Assembly: GCA_964550915.1 (NCBI GenBank)
Contig: CAZKBY010000096.1
Coordinates: forward strand, 1 to 9,855
DNA: 9,855 nt
Direction of reading: 5' to 3'
Source of the DNA: JARYMI01 sp964550915
GTDB lineage: Bacteria; Acidobacteriota; Aminicenantia; Aminicenantales; UBA8522
The position numbers and the translations under genes were made by a program. The notes under the pieces were generated by a model, which saw only the letters and a program-made list of their open reading frames with translations, made no database searches and was not told where the DNA came from. Of this stretch, positions 1 to 5,474 are shown in pieces (the first letter of the stretch is position 1; each line of letters starts with the position of its first letter).

Positions 1-75
1 GATCTGGAGTCTGGCCCTGAGCATCTTGACAAAATCCGCTTCGTCATCGATGATTAAAATCCTCTTCCTGTCCAT
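1..75 (-). CDS. Response regulator receiver domain, N-terminal fragment (runs off left edge)
   Basis: Reading leftward from an ATG at 75, the 25 visible codons give MDRKRILIIDDEADFVKMLR and then ARLQI. This is the start of a CheY-like receiver: beta-1 is RILII, followed by the acidic pair D10/D11 that binds Mg2+, then helix 1. The phosphoacceptor Asp and any output domain lie outside the window, so it cannot be classified as single-domain, DNA-binding or NtrC-type. A ribosome site (AAAGG, 4 bases before the ATG) sits in the 8-base gap after the stop of the two-receiver gene. It is therefore almost certainly cotranscribed with that gene and the kinase upstream. The role as a further phosphoryl acceptor for the same kinase is inferred from position only. 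Confidence 0.85.
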   Translation of the reverse strand, partial: MDRKRILIIDDEADFVKMLRARLQI

Positions 76-83
76 CTGTCCTT

Positions 84-1070
84 TCACTCTCCTATTATCG
101 ATTCGATGATGTAGGCAAGGTCCTCGGGCTCGATGGGCTTGGCGATGAAACCTTGAGCACCAAGGTCCTTGGCCTTTTCCTCCAGCTTTTTTGCAGAAAG
201 GAGGCTGGACATAATGAAGACCGGGATGTGCTGAGTATCCGGCGATTTTCTCAAGCTGACCATGGCGTTCTCGCCGCCTCCCGCCGGGAGGACGAGGTTC
301 AGAAGGATCAAGTCCGGCTTTTTCTGGAAAGCATGCTGCAAGCCACTTACTCCATCGAGGGCAAGGCTCACTTCGTAGCCCCGGCTGCCAAGAAGCGCTG
401 TCATCGACCGGCCAAAAGCCGTGTCGTCGTCTACGATCAGGATGGACTTTGGCTTACCCGGCTTGGGTGCCGGCTTCTTAAATCTTTCTTCCTCGGGGCT
501 TGGCATCTTGAGTGGCGGGATTTTGAGTCCTGCAAGAGTCTCTTTGAGCAGTTCCTCTATCCTCTTTTTTTCCTTATCAGCCGCTTTGGGCTTTTCCTCC
601 TTCGGCCCGACGCCTTGTTTCTCCTTTAATTCTTTTTCAATTTTAAGAATCTCAGCTTCGACTGTGTGAGGCGTTTTGGCCCTGGGTTTGGCCTTCGTTG
701 GCTCCTCCAGAGGAACGTATCTTTCGATCGTCCTGAATAGCTCCCTTGGGTTATAAGGCTTCTTGATGTAGGCGGCGATCCCTTCCTGGGAGCAAGCTTT
801 GATGAAGTCGGGCGATCCCACGGCTGAGAGAGCGATGATGGGGATGCTCTGAGTTTCCGGGTCCTGCTTGAGGTTGATGGTCGCATCAAGGCCGTGCATA
901 TCAGGCAGGATCATGTCCATCACGATGAGATGAGGCTTCTCTTTCTTGGCGAGTTCAAGGCCTTCTCTGGCCTTGCTTACAGACATGACCTGATATCCCC
1001 GGGCTTCCAGACGGAGTTTGATCAGCCTGTTCTGATCAGGCTCATCCTCGATAACCAGAATCTTAGGCAT
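84..1070 (-). CDS. Two-receiver (REC-linker-REC) response regulator, second receiver lacking the phosphoacceptor Asp
   Basis: This is a 328-residue protein with two CheY-like receivers and no output domain. REC1 (about residues 2-119) has the acidic pair E8/D9, phosphoacceptor D52 in the VMDMILPDMHG strand, switch residue S82 and the conserved Lys at K104 (KKP). A linker of about 85 residues (120-207) is rich in Lys, Glu and Pro and contains probable charged helices. REC2 (about 208-328) keeps D214/D215, S288 and K311, but has N258 (codon AAC at 297-299) where the phosphorylatable Asp should be, in LILLNLVLP. REC2 is thus probably a pseudo-receiver used for protein interaction, and REC1 the acceptor from the kinase encoded 12 bases upstream. 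Such proteins act in the cytoplasm as phosphorelay or adaptor components. The start ATG has only a weak upstream purine run (GGGAAACAAGG). Confidence 0.9.
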   Translation of the reverse strand: MPKILVIEDEPDQNRLIKLRLEARGYQVMSVSKAREGLELAKKEKPHLIVMDMILPDMHGLDATINLKQDPETQSIPIIALSAVGSPDFIKACSQEGIAAYIKKPYNPRELFRTIERYVPLEEPTKAKPRAKTPHTVEAEILKIEKELKEKQGVGPKEEKPKAADKEKKRIEELLKETLAGLKIPPLKMPSPEEERFKKPAPKPGKPKSILIVDDDTAFGRSMTALLGSRGYEVSLALDGVSGLQHAFQKKPDLILLNLVLPAGGGENAMVSLRKSPDTQHIPVFIMSSLLSAKKLEEKAKDLGAQGFIAKPIEPEDLAYIIESIIGE

Positions 1071-1082
1071 CCTTGTTTCCCG

Positions 1083-2624
1083 TCAATCGCTCAGCCATTT
1101 GCCCAATTCCACAGCCTCTTCGGGGTAGGAGAGAGTCCTCGTTTCCAGTTTGACTCTTTCTTTGAGAAACTCGTTGGCGGCGATGTATTGCCCGAGGTTT
1201 TCCCTCATTCTTTCCAGAACAAACGGGGCGTCCTTTTTTTTGGTGTCGGGAAGAATAAGATAGAAGCTTCCTTTGTTGTACAGGACCGAATCTCCGCTCC
1301 GGCGCAGAGACCTCTTTAGGAGGTCTTCTATCCCGGCTACGGCGGAGTCAGTTTTTTCCCGGGATTCTTGGCAGAACTCCTCCAGGTTGGTCAAAGAAAA
1401 GATGATCACAGAAAAATAGCCCTTCCTCCCCGCTGCCTCCCGGATCATCGAGGAGATGTATTCATTTAGTCGTTCTTGGAAGGTCAGCTTTGGAAGGCTG
1501 AAAGTCACCGTGGTGCCGCGGCCGGGCTCGCTTTCCGCCCAGATCCGGCCCTTGTGGAGCTCGACCAAGCCTTTGACGATAGAGAGACCCAGGCCCGTTC
1601 CTTTTTCCCCTGGGCCGTCTTTCCGGCCGAACTGGGTGAACTTATCGAAAATCTTGGGGAGATCAACCGGTCCGATCCCGATGCCAGAATCCCGGACCCA
1701 ACAGATGACTTCCCCTTCTTTCTCCTCTGCGGCGATTTCAATGTGGCCCTGGGCGGTGAACTTGACGGCGTTGTCGATCAGGTTCGTGAAAATCTGGTTG
1801 AGCTTGTCTTCGTCGGCGTAAACACGAATTCCCGTTGGGGGGAGGTCAACTCTCAGGTCCAGGCCTTTGTCTTTCGCCTTTGGTTCAAAGGCCTGAGCGA
1901 TCGTGGTGATAAGCCCGGCGAGGTCGATCTCCTCTTTCTTGAGATCGACCTTGCCGGCCTCCATCTTGGAGACATCAAGGAGGCTGTTGATGATCCTGGC
2001 CAGCCTTTCGATGTTGTTCCTGGCGATTTCCAGGATTTCGGTCTGTTCGTCGTTAATCTGTCCCGGAACTTTTTCCAGGATCAGGCTGATCGCTTCTTTG
2101 GTGATGGAAAGGGGAGTGCGCAGCTCATGGGAAACTGTGTTGATGAAATCATCTTTGAGCTTGTCCATGCGGATATGCCTTTCCACTTCAAGCTTGAGCT
2201 TCGCGGCCTGTTTGCGTTCGGTGATGTCCCGAATCGTCGCCAGAAAAGCCGGCTGATCCTGCCAGTAGATATCGACAACCTGCATCTCGCCCGTTTTTTT
2301 CTCTCCCCCGGCTCGGTGAATTTCTATTTCTCCGATTTTTCCCTGGTCAAGCTTGTAGCCGAAAGGCGTTCCCAGAAGATCTTTCTCGGGCTGGCCGAAG
2401 AGTCGAGCAGCGGCCGGGTTGGCGAAGATAACCCGCCCCTTCTGGTCGATGACAAGGATGGAATCTGCGGTCTCGCCGATGATGCTGAAAAAGCGGGCTT
2501 CGGCCGCGGCGAGCTGTTTGATCAGGTTGTCGATTCGGGGTTGAGCTGAAGCTCGGCCCGAAAAAAAAGGAAGGCAGCGTTTTTTCTTGAAGCTTGACAA
2601 TCCGGGCCGGATAAAACTTGACAT
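1083..2624 (-). CDS. Soluble PAS sensor histidine kinase with degenerate GGDEF-like C-terminal domain
   Basis: Starting from the ATG at 2624 this is 513 residues with no membrane segment, so the kinase is cytoplasmic. A PAS domain lies at about 44-139 (RDITERK at its end). The HisKA dimerisation helix has the phosphorylated H166 in SHELRTPLS. The HATPase_c domain at about 270-378 shows the N box (N281, N285), the G1 box DSGIGIG beginning at D312, and the G2 box GTGLGLS at 342-348. The last about 130 residues (381-513) resemble a diguanylate-cyclase fold: LRRSGDSVLYNKGSFYLILP aligns with the usual region around RYGGDEF, but the signature is NKGSF (450-454), so cyclase activity is unlikely. The open frame continues upstream to an ATG at 2804, but that extension overlaps the PPC gene and is low-complexity Arg-rich. 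I therefore chose 2624, although no strong ribosome site supports it and residues 1-30 look unlike a normal N-terminus. The autokinase probably phosphorylates the receivers encoded downstream. Confidence 0.87.
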   Translation of the reverse strand: MSSFIRPGLSSFKKKRCLPFFSGRASAQPRIDNLIKQLAAAEARFFSIIGETADSILVIDQKGRVIFANPAAARLFGQPEKDLLGTPFGYKLDQGKIGEIEIHRAGGEKKTGEMQVVDIYWQDQPAFLATIRDITERKQAAKLKLEVERHIRMDKLKDDFINTVSHELRTPLSITKEAISLILEKVPGQINDEQTEILEIARNNIERLARIINSLLDVSKMEAGKVDLKKEEIDLAGLITTIAQAFEPKAKDKGLDLRVDLPPTGIRVYADEDKLNQIFTNLIDNAVKFTAQGHIEIAAEEKEGEVICWVRDSGIGIGPVDLPKIFDKFTQFGRKDGPGEKGTGLGLSIVKGLVELHKGRIWAESEPGRGTTVTFSLPKLTFQERLNEYISSMIREAAGRKGYFSVIIFSLTNLEEFCQESREKTDSAVAGIEDLLKRSLRRSGDSVLYNKGSFYLILPDTKKKDAPFVLERMRENLGQYIAANEFLKERVKLETRTLSYPEEAVELGKWLSD

Positions 2625-2652
2625 GGACAATCCGTCCACGACGTCTGCGCTT

Positions 2653-2681
2653 ATTTTATAGAAGACAGCATCGCAAAGCAA
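2653..2681 (-). promoter_or_regulatory. Possible sigma70-type promoter for the kinase operon
   Basis: In the 62-base gap between the PPC stop and the kinase start, the minus strand reads TTGCTT, 17 bases, then TAAAAT. The -10 matches the consensus at five of six positions; the -35 matches at only three. The inferred start of transcription, about 7 bases beyond the -10, would leave a leader of roughly 20 bases before the ATG at 2624. This fits the chosen start and argues against the 2804 start, but the site is weak and readthrough from the PPC gene is equally possible. Confidence 0.35.
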
Positions 2682-2686
2682 CTGAA

Positions 2687-3124
2687 TCAGCCGTCTTCTT
2701 CCAAGGGCCAGAGGGCGAGTCCGGAGAGCTCGGGTTGGGGAAGACGTTTTAGCTTCGGTCCTTCCAGGGATAAAATGACGACTTCCGCGACAAAGATGCG
2801 ACAACCCGGAAGGAGGTGGCCTCCCCAGGCCCGGCCCTGACGGTCCGAAATCACCATGTGAGTGTGGACAAAAGGCTTTCCGTCCTTGAGGGAGATGTTT
2901 CCGGAAAGGTGGCAGATCTCAAGTTCGCCGCTAAATTCCTTGGTCTCATACCGGCTCTCTTCGGGGAGGAAGATGCCCAGGGCCGCGTTTTTGAGAGCGC
3001 CGATGCCCGAAATGTAGCCGAGGGCAATGTCTTCTTTCTGGGCGAGCTTCTGAAGCTCTTCCAGAAGATCGGCGTCGGGGCGAAGCCGGCGGATGATAAT
3101 GTTTTTTGCTTTGATGGAATACAC
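2687..3124 (-). CDS. PPC-domain (DUF296) protein, GTG start
   Basis: This is a 145-residue protein made almost entirely of one PPC (plants and prokaryotes conserved) domain, the usual length for free-standing bacterial members. Visible hallmarks are the GYISGIGAL strand-turn (37-45), H72 in the CHLSGNIS strand, the H88-x-H90 pair in FVHTHMVISD, and GGH103 with the following LLPGC. These histidines are conserved in the prokaryotic family and may bind a metal ion. Plant members carry AT-hook DNA-binding segments; this protein has none, so DNA binding is unproven and the biochemical role is unknown. The GTG at 3124 is chosen because AGGAGGT precedes it by 4 bases and the PPC fold begins a few residues later; the frame is open further upstream but without family similarity. 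It lies 62 bases after the DsrE-like gene and is probably cotranscribed with it. Confidence 0.85.
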   Translation of the reverse strand: MYSIKAKNIIIRRLRPDADLLEELQKLAQKEDIALGYISGIGALKNAALGIFLPEESRYETKEFSGELEICHLSGNISLKDGKPFVHTHMVISDRQGRAWGGHLLPGCRIFVAEVVILSLEGPKLKRLPQPELSGLALWPLEEDG

Positions 3125-3128
3125 TGCC

Positions 3129-3135
3129 ACCTCCT
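3129..3135 (-). promoter_or_regulatory. Strong ribosome binding site that fixes the GTG start of the PPC gene
   Basis: The minus strand reads AGGAGGT, then four bases (GGCA), then GTG. This near-perfect anti-16S match selects the GTG at 3124 over the upstream in-frame ATG at 3250, which would overlap the preceding gene's 3' end. Confidence 0.8.
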
Positions 3136-3186
3136 TTAAAGGCAAACGATCAGAGCAGAAACAGTCCTCGTCGAGAATTGTGCTGC

Positions 3187-3669
3187 TTAGATGAAAAGCG
3201 TGACATCTGCTTCCTGAGCCTGCTCGATGAAATAAGCCACCCCCACGCATCCGGCGACCTCGTCGATCATTTTTTCGCGGGGGATCTCCATCACTTCCAT
3301 GGTCATCTGGCAGCCGACCAATTTGACGCCGAGGTCGAGGGCCGACTGCCTGAGCTCGACGAGGGAGGGAAGGCGCTTGGCCTTCATTATTTTGTGGAAT
3401 ATCCAGCGGCCGATGCCGCCGTAGCTCATCTTGCTGGGAGAGGCCTTGTCGATTCCTCCCCGCGTTGCCAGGCCCAGGATGCGGCCGAAAAAACTTCGGC
3501 CGGTGAACGTCTTCTTCTTGAGGGCCCGGAGCCCCCAGAAGGTGAAGAACATCACGACCTCCATCCCTGAGGCCGCCGCTCCGGTAGCGATGGAAAAAGC
3601 AGCGAAAAGCTTGTCCATGTCGCCGCTAAAGACAATCATGGTCAGTTTCTTCTTTTTCTCCTCAGGCAT
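3187..3669 (-). CDS. DsrE/DsrF/DrsH-like family protein (DrsE_2 type), probable sulfur carrier
   Basis: This is a 160-residue protein typical in length for the DrsE_2 branch of the DsrE superfamily. After a Lys-rich start, beta-1 (LTMIVFSGDMDK, 9-20) leads into a helix and the hydrophobic MEVVMFFTFWGL segment (36-48) characteristic of this branch. The conserved cysteine is C120 in GCQMTMEVM, corresponding to the persulfide-carrying Cys of the family; a second Cys, C141, precedes the conserved GVAYFIEQA helix. Family members relay sulfane sulfur together with rhodaneses, TusA or CoA-disulfide reductases, none of which is visible here. The start ATG has AAGGAG 8 bases upstream, and an extended -10 promoter lies behind it. 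It is divergent from csoR, so a link to thiol or metal stress is plausible but inferred. Confidence 0.83.
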   Translation of the reverse strand: MPEEKKKKLTMIVFSGDMDKLFAAFSIATGAAASGMEVVMFFTFWGLRALKKKTFTGRSFFGRILGLATRGGIDKASPSKMSYGGIGRWIFHKIMKAKRLPSLVELRQSALDLGVKLVGCQMTMEVMEIPREKMIDEVAGCVGVAYFIEQAQEADVTLFI

Positions 3670-3713
3670 TTTTCGAACTCCTTAGGTGAGAAAAGTCTGC
3701 ACGCCGGTTTCAA

Positions 3714-3742
3714 ATTATACCAAACCTATAGAAAATATAGAA
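3714..3742 (-). promoter_or_regulatory. Extended -10 promoter of the DsrE-like gene
   Basis: The minus strand contains TGGTATAAT, a perfect TATAAT with the TG extension, at 3714-3722. Seventeen bases upstream of the -10 is TTCTAT (3737-3742), a poor -35, as usual for extended -10 promoters. The predicted transcript starts near 3707, giving a leader of about 37 bases with the AAGGAG ribosome site. Confidence 0.6.
3727..3742 (-). repeat. Tandem TTCTATA direct repeat (9-bp period), leftward promoter
   Basis: Read on the minus strand, two exact TTCTATA copies (complement of TATAGAA at 3727-3733 and 3736-3742) are 9 bases apart start to start. They overlap the -35 position and spacer of the DsrE-like promoter. 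The same pair with the same period occurs in the opposite orientation at 3806-3821. The spacing suggests an operator for an unidentified regulator, but A+T-rich promoter sequence makes chance a real alternative. Confidence 0.45.
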
Positions 3743-3797
3743 TTAGTTTTTAGCCGCTGGCTTGTGCTGGGGAAGCCGCACCGTTTCCTCGCAGTAC

Positions 3798-3826
3798 TTG
3801 ACAATTTCTATAGATTCTATAAAAAT
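3798..3826 (+). promoter_or_regulatory. Promoter of the csoR-efflux operon
   Basis: A perfect -35 TTGACA lies at 3798-3803. The -10 falls in the A+T-rich TATAAAAATAGTAT stretch; the best-spaced hexamers (16-17 bases) are TAAAAA or AAAAAT, each four of six matches, so the exact -10 is uncertain. Transcription would start near 3833, just before the CsoR operator, giving a very short leader to the ATG at 3855. Confidence 0.6.
3806..3821 (+). repeat. Tandem TTCTATA direct repeat (9-bp period), rightward promoter
   Basis: Two exact TTCTATA copies at 3806-3812 and 3815-3821 fill the spacer between the -35 and -10 of the csoR promoter. Sequence, period and orientation relative to transcription match the pair in the divergent promoter at 3727-3742. 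Confidence 0.45.
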
Positions 3827-3837
3827 AGTATACGTAG

Positions 3838-3854
3838 ATACCCGGCAGGGGTAT
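3838..3854 (+). promoter_or_regulatory. CsoR operator (inverted repeat ATACCC-N5-GGGTAT)
   Basis: The sequence ATACCCGGCAGGGGTAT is a perfect 6-bp inverted repeat around a 5-base centre. A/T flanks, C-tract, short spacer and G-tract are the known form of operators for CsoR-family repressors. It sits just downstream of the predicted transcription start and directly abuts the ATG at 3855, so a bound repressor would block initiation or early elongation of its own operon. The AGGGG within its right half also seems to serve as the ribosome site for that ATG. Confidence 0.8.
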
Positions 3855-4166
3855 ATGATTGAAAAAAATATGGAAATCCAGGAAATGAGGGAACAGAAAA
3901 CACCCCATAGGGAGGAAATCGCCCGGCTGCGAAAAATTGAGGGTCAGGTCAGGGGCATCCTCAGGATGATCGAGGAGAGGCGCTACTGCGTCGATATCCT
4001 CACCCAGCTTGCCTCTGTCAAGGGAGCTCTCAGGCGCGTGGAAGAGAGAATCCTGGAACGCCACCTGCGGGGTTGCGTGAAGGATTCCTTCACCACGGGA
4101 AAGGCTGAGGACAGGCGCGAAAAAATCGATGAAATCATCGAGGTTCTGCGCAAGATACGCCGATAA
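3855..4166 (+). CDS. csoR: CsoR-type Cu(I)-sensing transcriptional repressor
   Basis: This is a 103-residue all-helical protein of the CsoR/RcnR/FrmR family (DUF156). Family landmarks are the basic helix with IARLRKIEGQVRGI (22-35), RRYCVDILTQ (42-51) and the helix with RILERHLRGCV (65-75). The three Cu(I) ligands of CsoR are all present: C45 preceded by Y44, then H70 and C74 with the His-x3-Cys spacing. The persulfide sensor CstR lacks this His, and RcnR/FrmR have a different set, so copper sensing is the best call. The protein should bind as a tetramer to the operator just upstream and release it when Cu(I) binds. Start choice: the ATG at 3855 follows AGGGG by three bases; in-frame ATGs at 3870 and 3885 are possible and would shorten only the non-conserved N-terminus. 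It is followed after 15 bases by the outer membrane efflux gene. Confidence 0.92.
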   Translation: MIEKNMEIQEMREQKTPHREEIARLRKIEGQVRGILRMIEERRYCVDILTQLASVKGALRRVEERILERHLRGCVKDSFTTGKAEDRREKIDEIIEVLRKIRR

Positions 4167-4181
4167 GGTGAGGAGCAAAAA

Positions 4182-5474
4182 ATGAAGAAAATTTCTTTTT
4201 TATGTCTGGCCGTTTTCTTGGCTTCTCCAGTTTTTGGCCAGGAAGAAACACTCAGCCTGGACAACCTGGTCAGTTTAGCTTTAGAGAGAAACCCTCGGGT
4301 GCAGGCCGCTCTCAAGCTCGCTCAGGCTCAGAGATTTCGTGTCGCTCCCGAAGGAGCGCTGCCAGATCCCGTTGTCGGGTTCAGCCTCAAGAACATCGGC
4401 CTCGACCGTTTTTCTGTCGGCGAGGAGATGATGAGCGGAGTCGGCGTTTCGTTTTCCCAGACGATTCCTTTTCCGGGAAAACTTCGCCTCAAGTCGGAAA
4501 TGGCAGAAAAAAGGGCGCTTCAAGCGGAACAAACCATCAGGGCAACGAAGCTATCCTTAGTCCGTGAGATTAAAGAACTTTACGCGAAACTTTTTTATTA
4601 TGACAAGTCAACCGAGCTTATCCTGAAGAAAAAATCTCTTTTAGACAACGCCCGCCAGATTGCCGAAACCCGGTATTCCGTCGGCCAGGGAATTCAGGCT
4701 GACGTTTTCAAGGCTCAAGTCGAAATCTCAAGCGCCGAAGAAATGCTCCTTACGATGAGCCAAATGGCCAAAGTGACAAGGATCAACATCAACACCTTGC
4801 TCGACTTTCCCGCAGAAAATCGTATCGGCGTTCCGCGGGAAATTCCTTTTTATAGGCTTGCTCTTGACCTTCCTCAGCTTGAGCAAGCGACGCGAGAGAA
4901 TTCCCCGCTTCTTAAAGAAAAGGAACTCATGGTGGAGGAAGAAAGTCTGGCCGTCAAAATGGCCCAGAAAGAATTTTACCCCGATTTCATGATTCAAGGA
5001 GGAAAAGAGTTCAAGGGACCTTTCAAGGACATGTATGAAGTCATGGTCGGGGTCGAAATCCCTCTTTTTTACGGGAGAAAGCAGGCGAACCTGTTGGAAG
5101 AGGCCCGGCTCGAATTGAGCAGCGCCCAGAGCCATTACCGGGCGATGAAAAACGAGGCCTCCAGCATGGTGAACGAGGAATTCCTTATGGCTAAGACAGC
5201 CGAGGGCCTTATTTCCCTTTACCGGGAGAAAATCATTCCTCAGGCAAACCTGGCCCTGGAATCTTCCTTGGCCAATTATAAGGTCGGGAGAGAAGATTTC
5301 CTCTCTCTCCTCTCCGATATCAATACGCTGATTTTTTTTGAGATGGACTACATCAAGAACCTTTCTGGCCTCTGGCGAGCCGCGGCCAAAATCGAAGAGC
5401 TGACCTCCATTGAGCTGATTAAAGATGGCGGGGAGACGGAAAACGATAGGATAGAAGGAGAAAATAATGGCTAA
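4182..5474 (+). CDS. TolC/CusC-family outer membrane efflux protein
   Basis: This is a 430-residue protein with an N-terminal signal peptide (hydrophobic core about 4-18, probable signal peptidase I cleavage after VFG19). There is no lipobox, unlike E. coli CusC. Two OEP repeats follow, about 25-210 and 225-410. Each has a long coiled-coil helix pair and a strand pair for the barrel: LPDPVVGFSL and GVGVSFSQTIPF in the first, YPDFMIQGG and VMVGVEIPLF in the second. The equatorial YSVGQGIQADVFKAQ (165-179) and YKVGREDFLSLL (366-377) motifs are typical. The protein would trimerise as the channel that takes metal from the RND pump across the outer membrane. GAGGAG lies six bases before the ATG, and the 3' end overlaps the next start by 8 bases, implying translational coupling. 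The charged tail after about residue 412 is not conserved in the family. Confidence 0.92.
   Translation: MKKISFLCLAVFLASPVFGQEETLSLDNLVSLALERNPRVQAALKLAQAQRFRVAPEGALPDPVVGFSLKNIGLDRFSVGEEMMSGVGVSFSQTIPFPGKLRLKSEMAEKRALQAEQTIRATKLSLVREIKELYAKLFYYDKSTELILKKKSLLDNARQIAETRYSVGQGIQADVFKAQVEISSAEEMLLTMSQMAKVTRININTLLDFPAENRIGVPREIPFYRLALDLPQLEQATRENSPLLKEKELMVEEESLAVKMAQKEFYPDFMIQGGKEFKGPFKDMYEVMVGVEIPLFYGRKQANLLEEARLELSSAQSHYRAMKNEASSMVNEEFLMAKTAEGLISLYREKIIPQANLALESSLANYKVGREDFLSLLSDINTLIFFEMDYIKNLSGLWRAAAKIEELTSIELIKDGGETENDRIEGENNG

Noticed and set aside
1476..2549. Open frame of 357 codons on the plus strand opposite the histidine kinase
   Set aside because: It is the antisense of a gene with clear HisKA/HATPase motifs, has no ribosome site and no recognisable domain.
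2590..2640. Imperfect repeated GGATTGTC...TCAAG segments near the kinase start
   Set aside because: Two short imperfect copies partly inside the coding region; no clear operator or promoter logic, so too weak to call.
2687..3250. Longer version of the PPC gene from the ATG at 3250
   Set aside because: The extra 42 residues overlap the DsrE-like gene, lack family similarity and bypass the strong AGGAGGT site in front of the GTG.
3762..3854. Upstream in-frame extension of csoR to an ATG at 3762
   Set aside because: It would translate the promoter, TTCTATA repeats and operator; CsoR proteins do not have such an N-terminal extension.
3750..4178. Minus-strand open frame across the csoR gene and its promoter
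   Set aside because: It is antisense to a protein with all CsoR ligands and it covers the operator and promoter region; no family resemblance.
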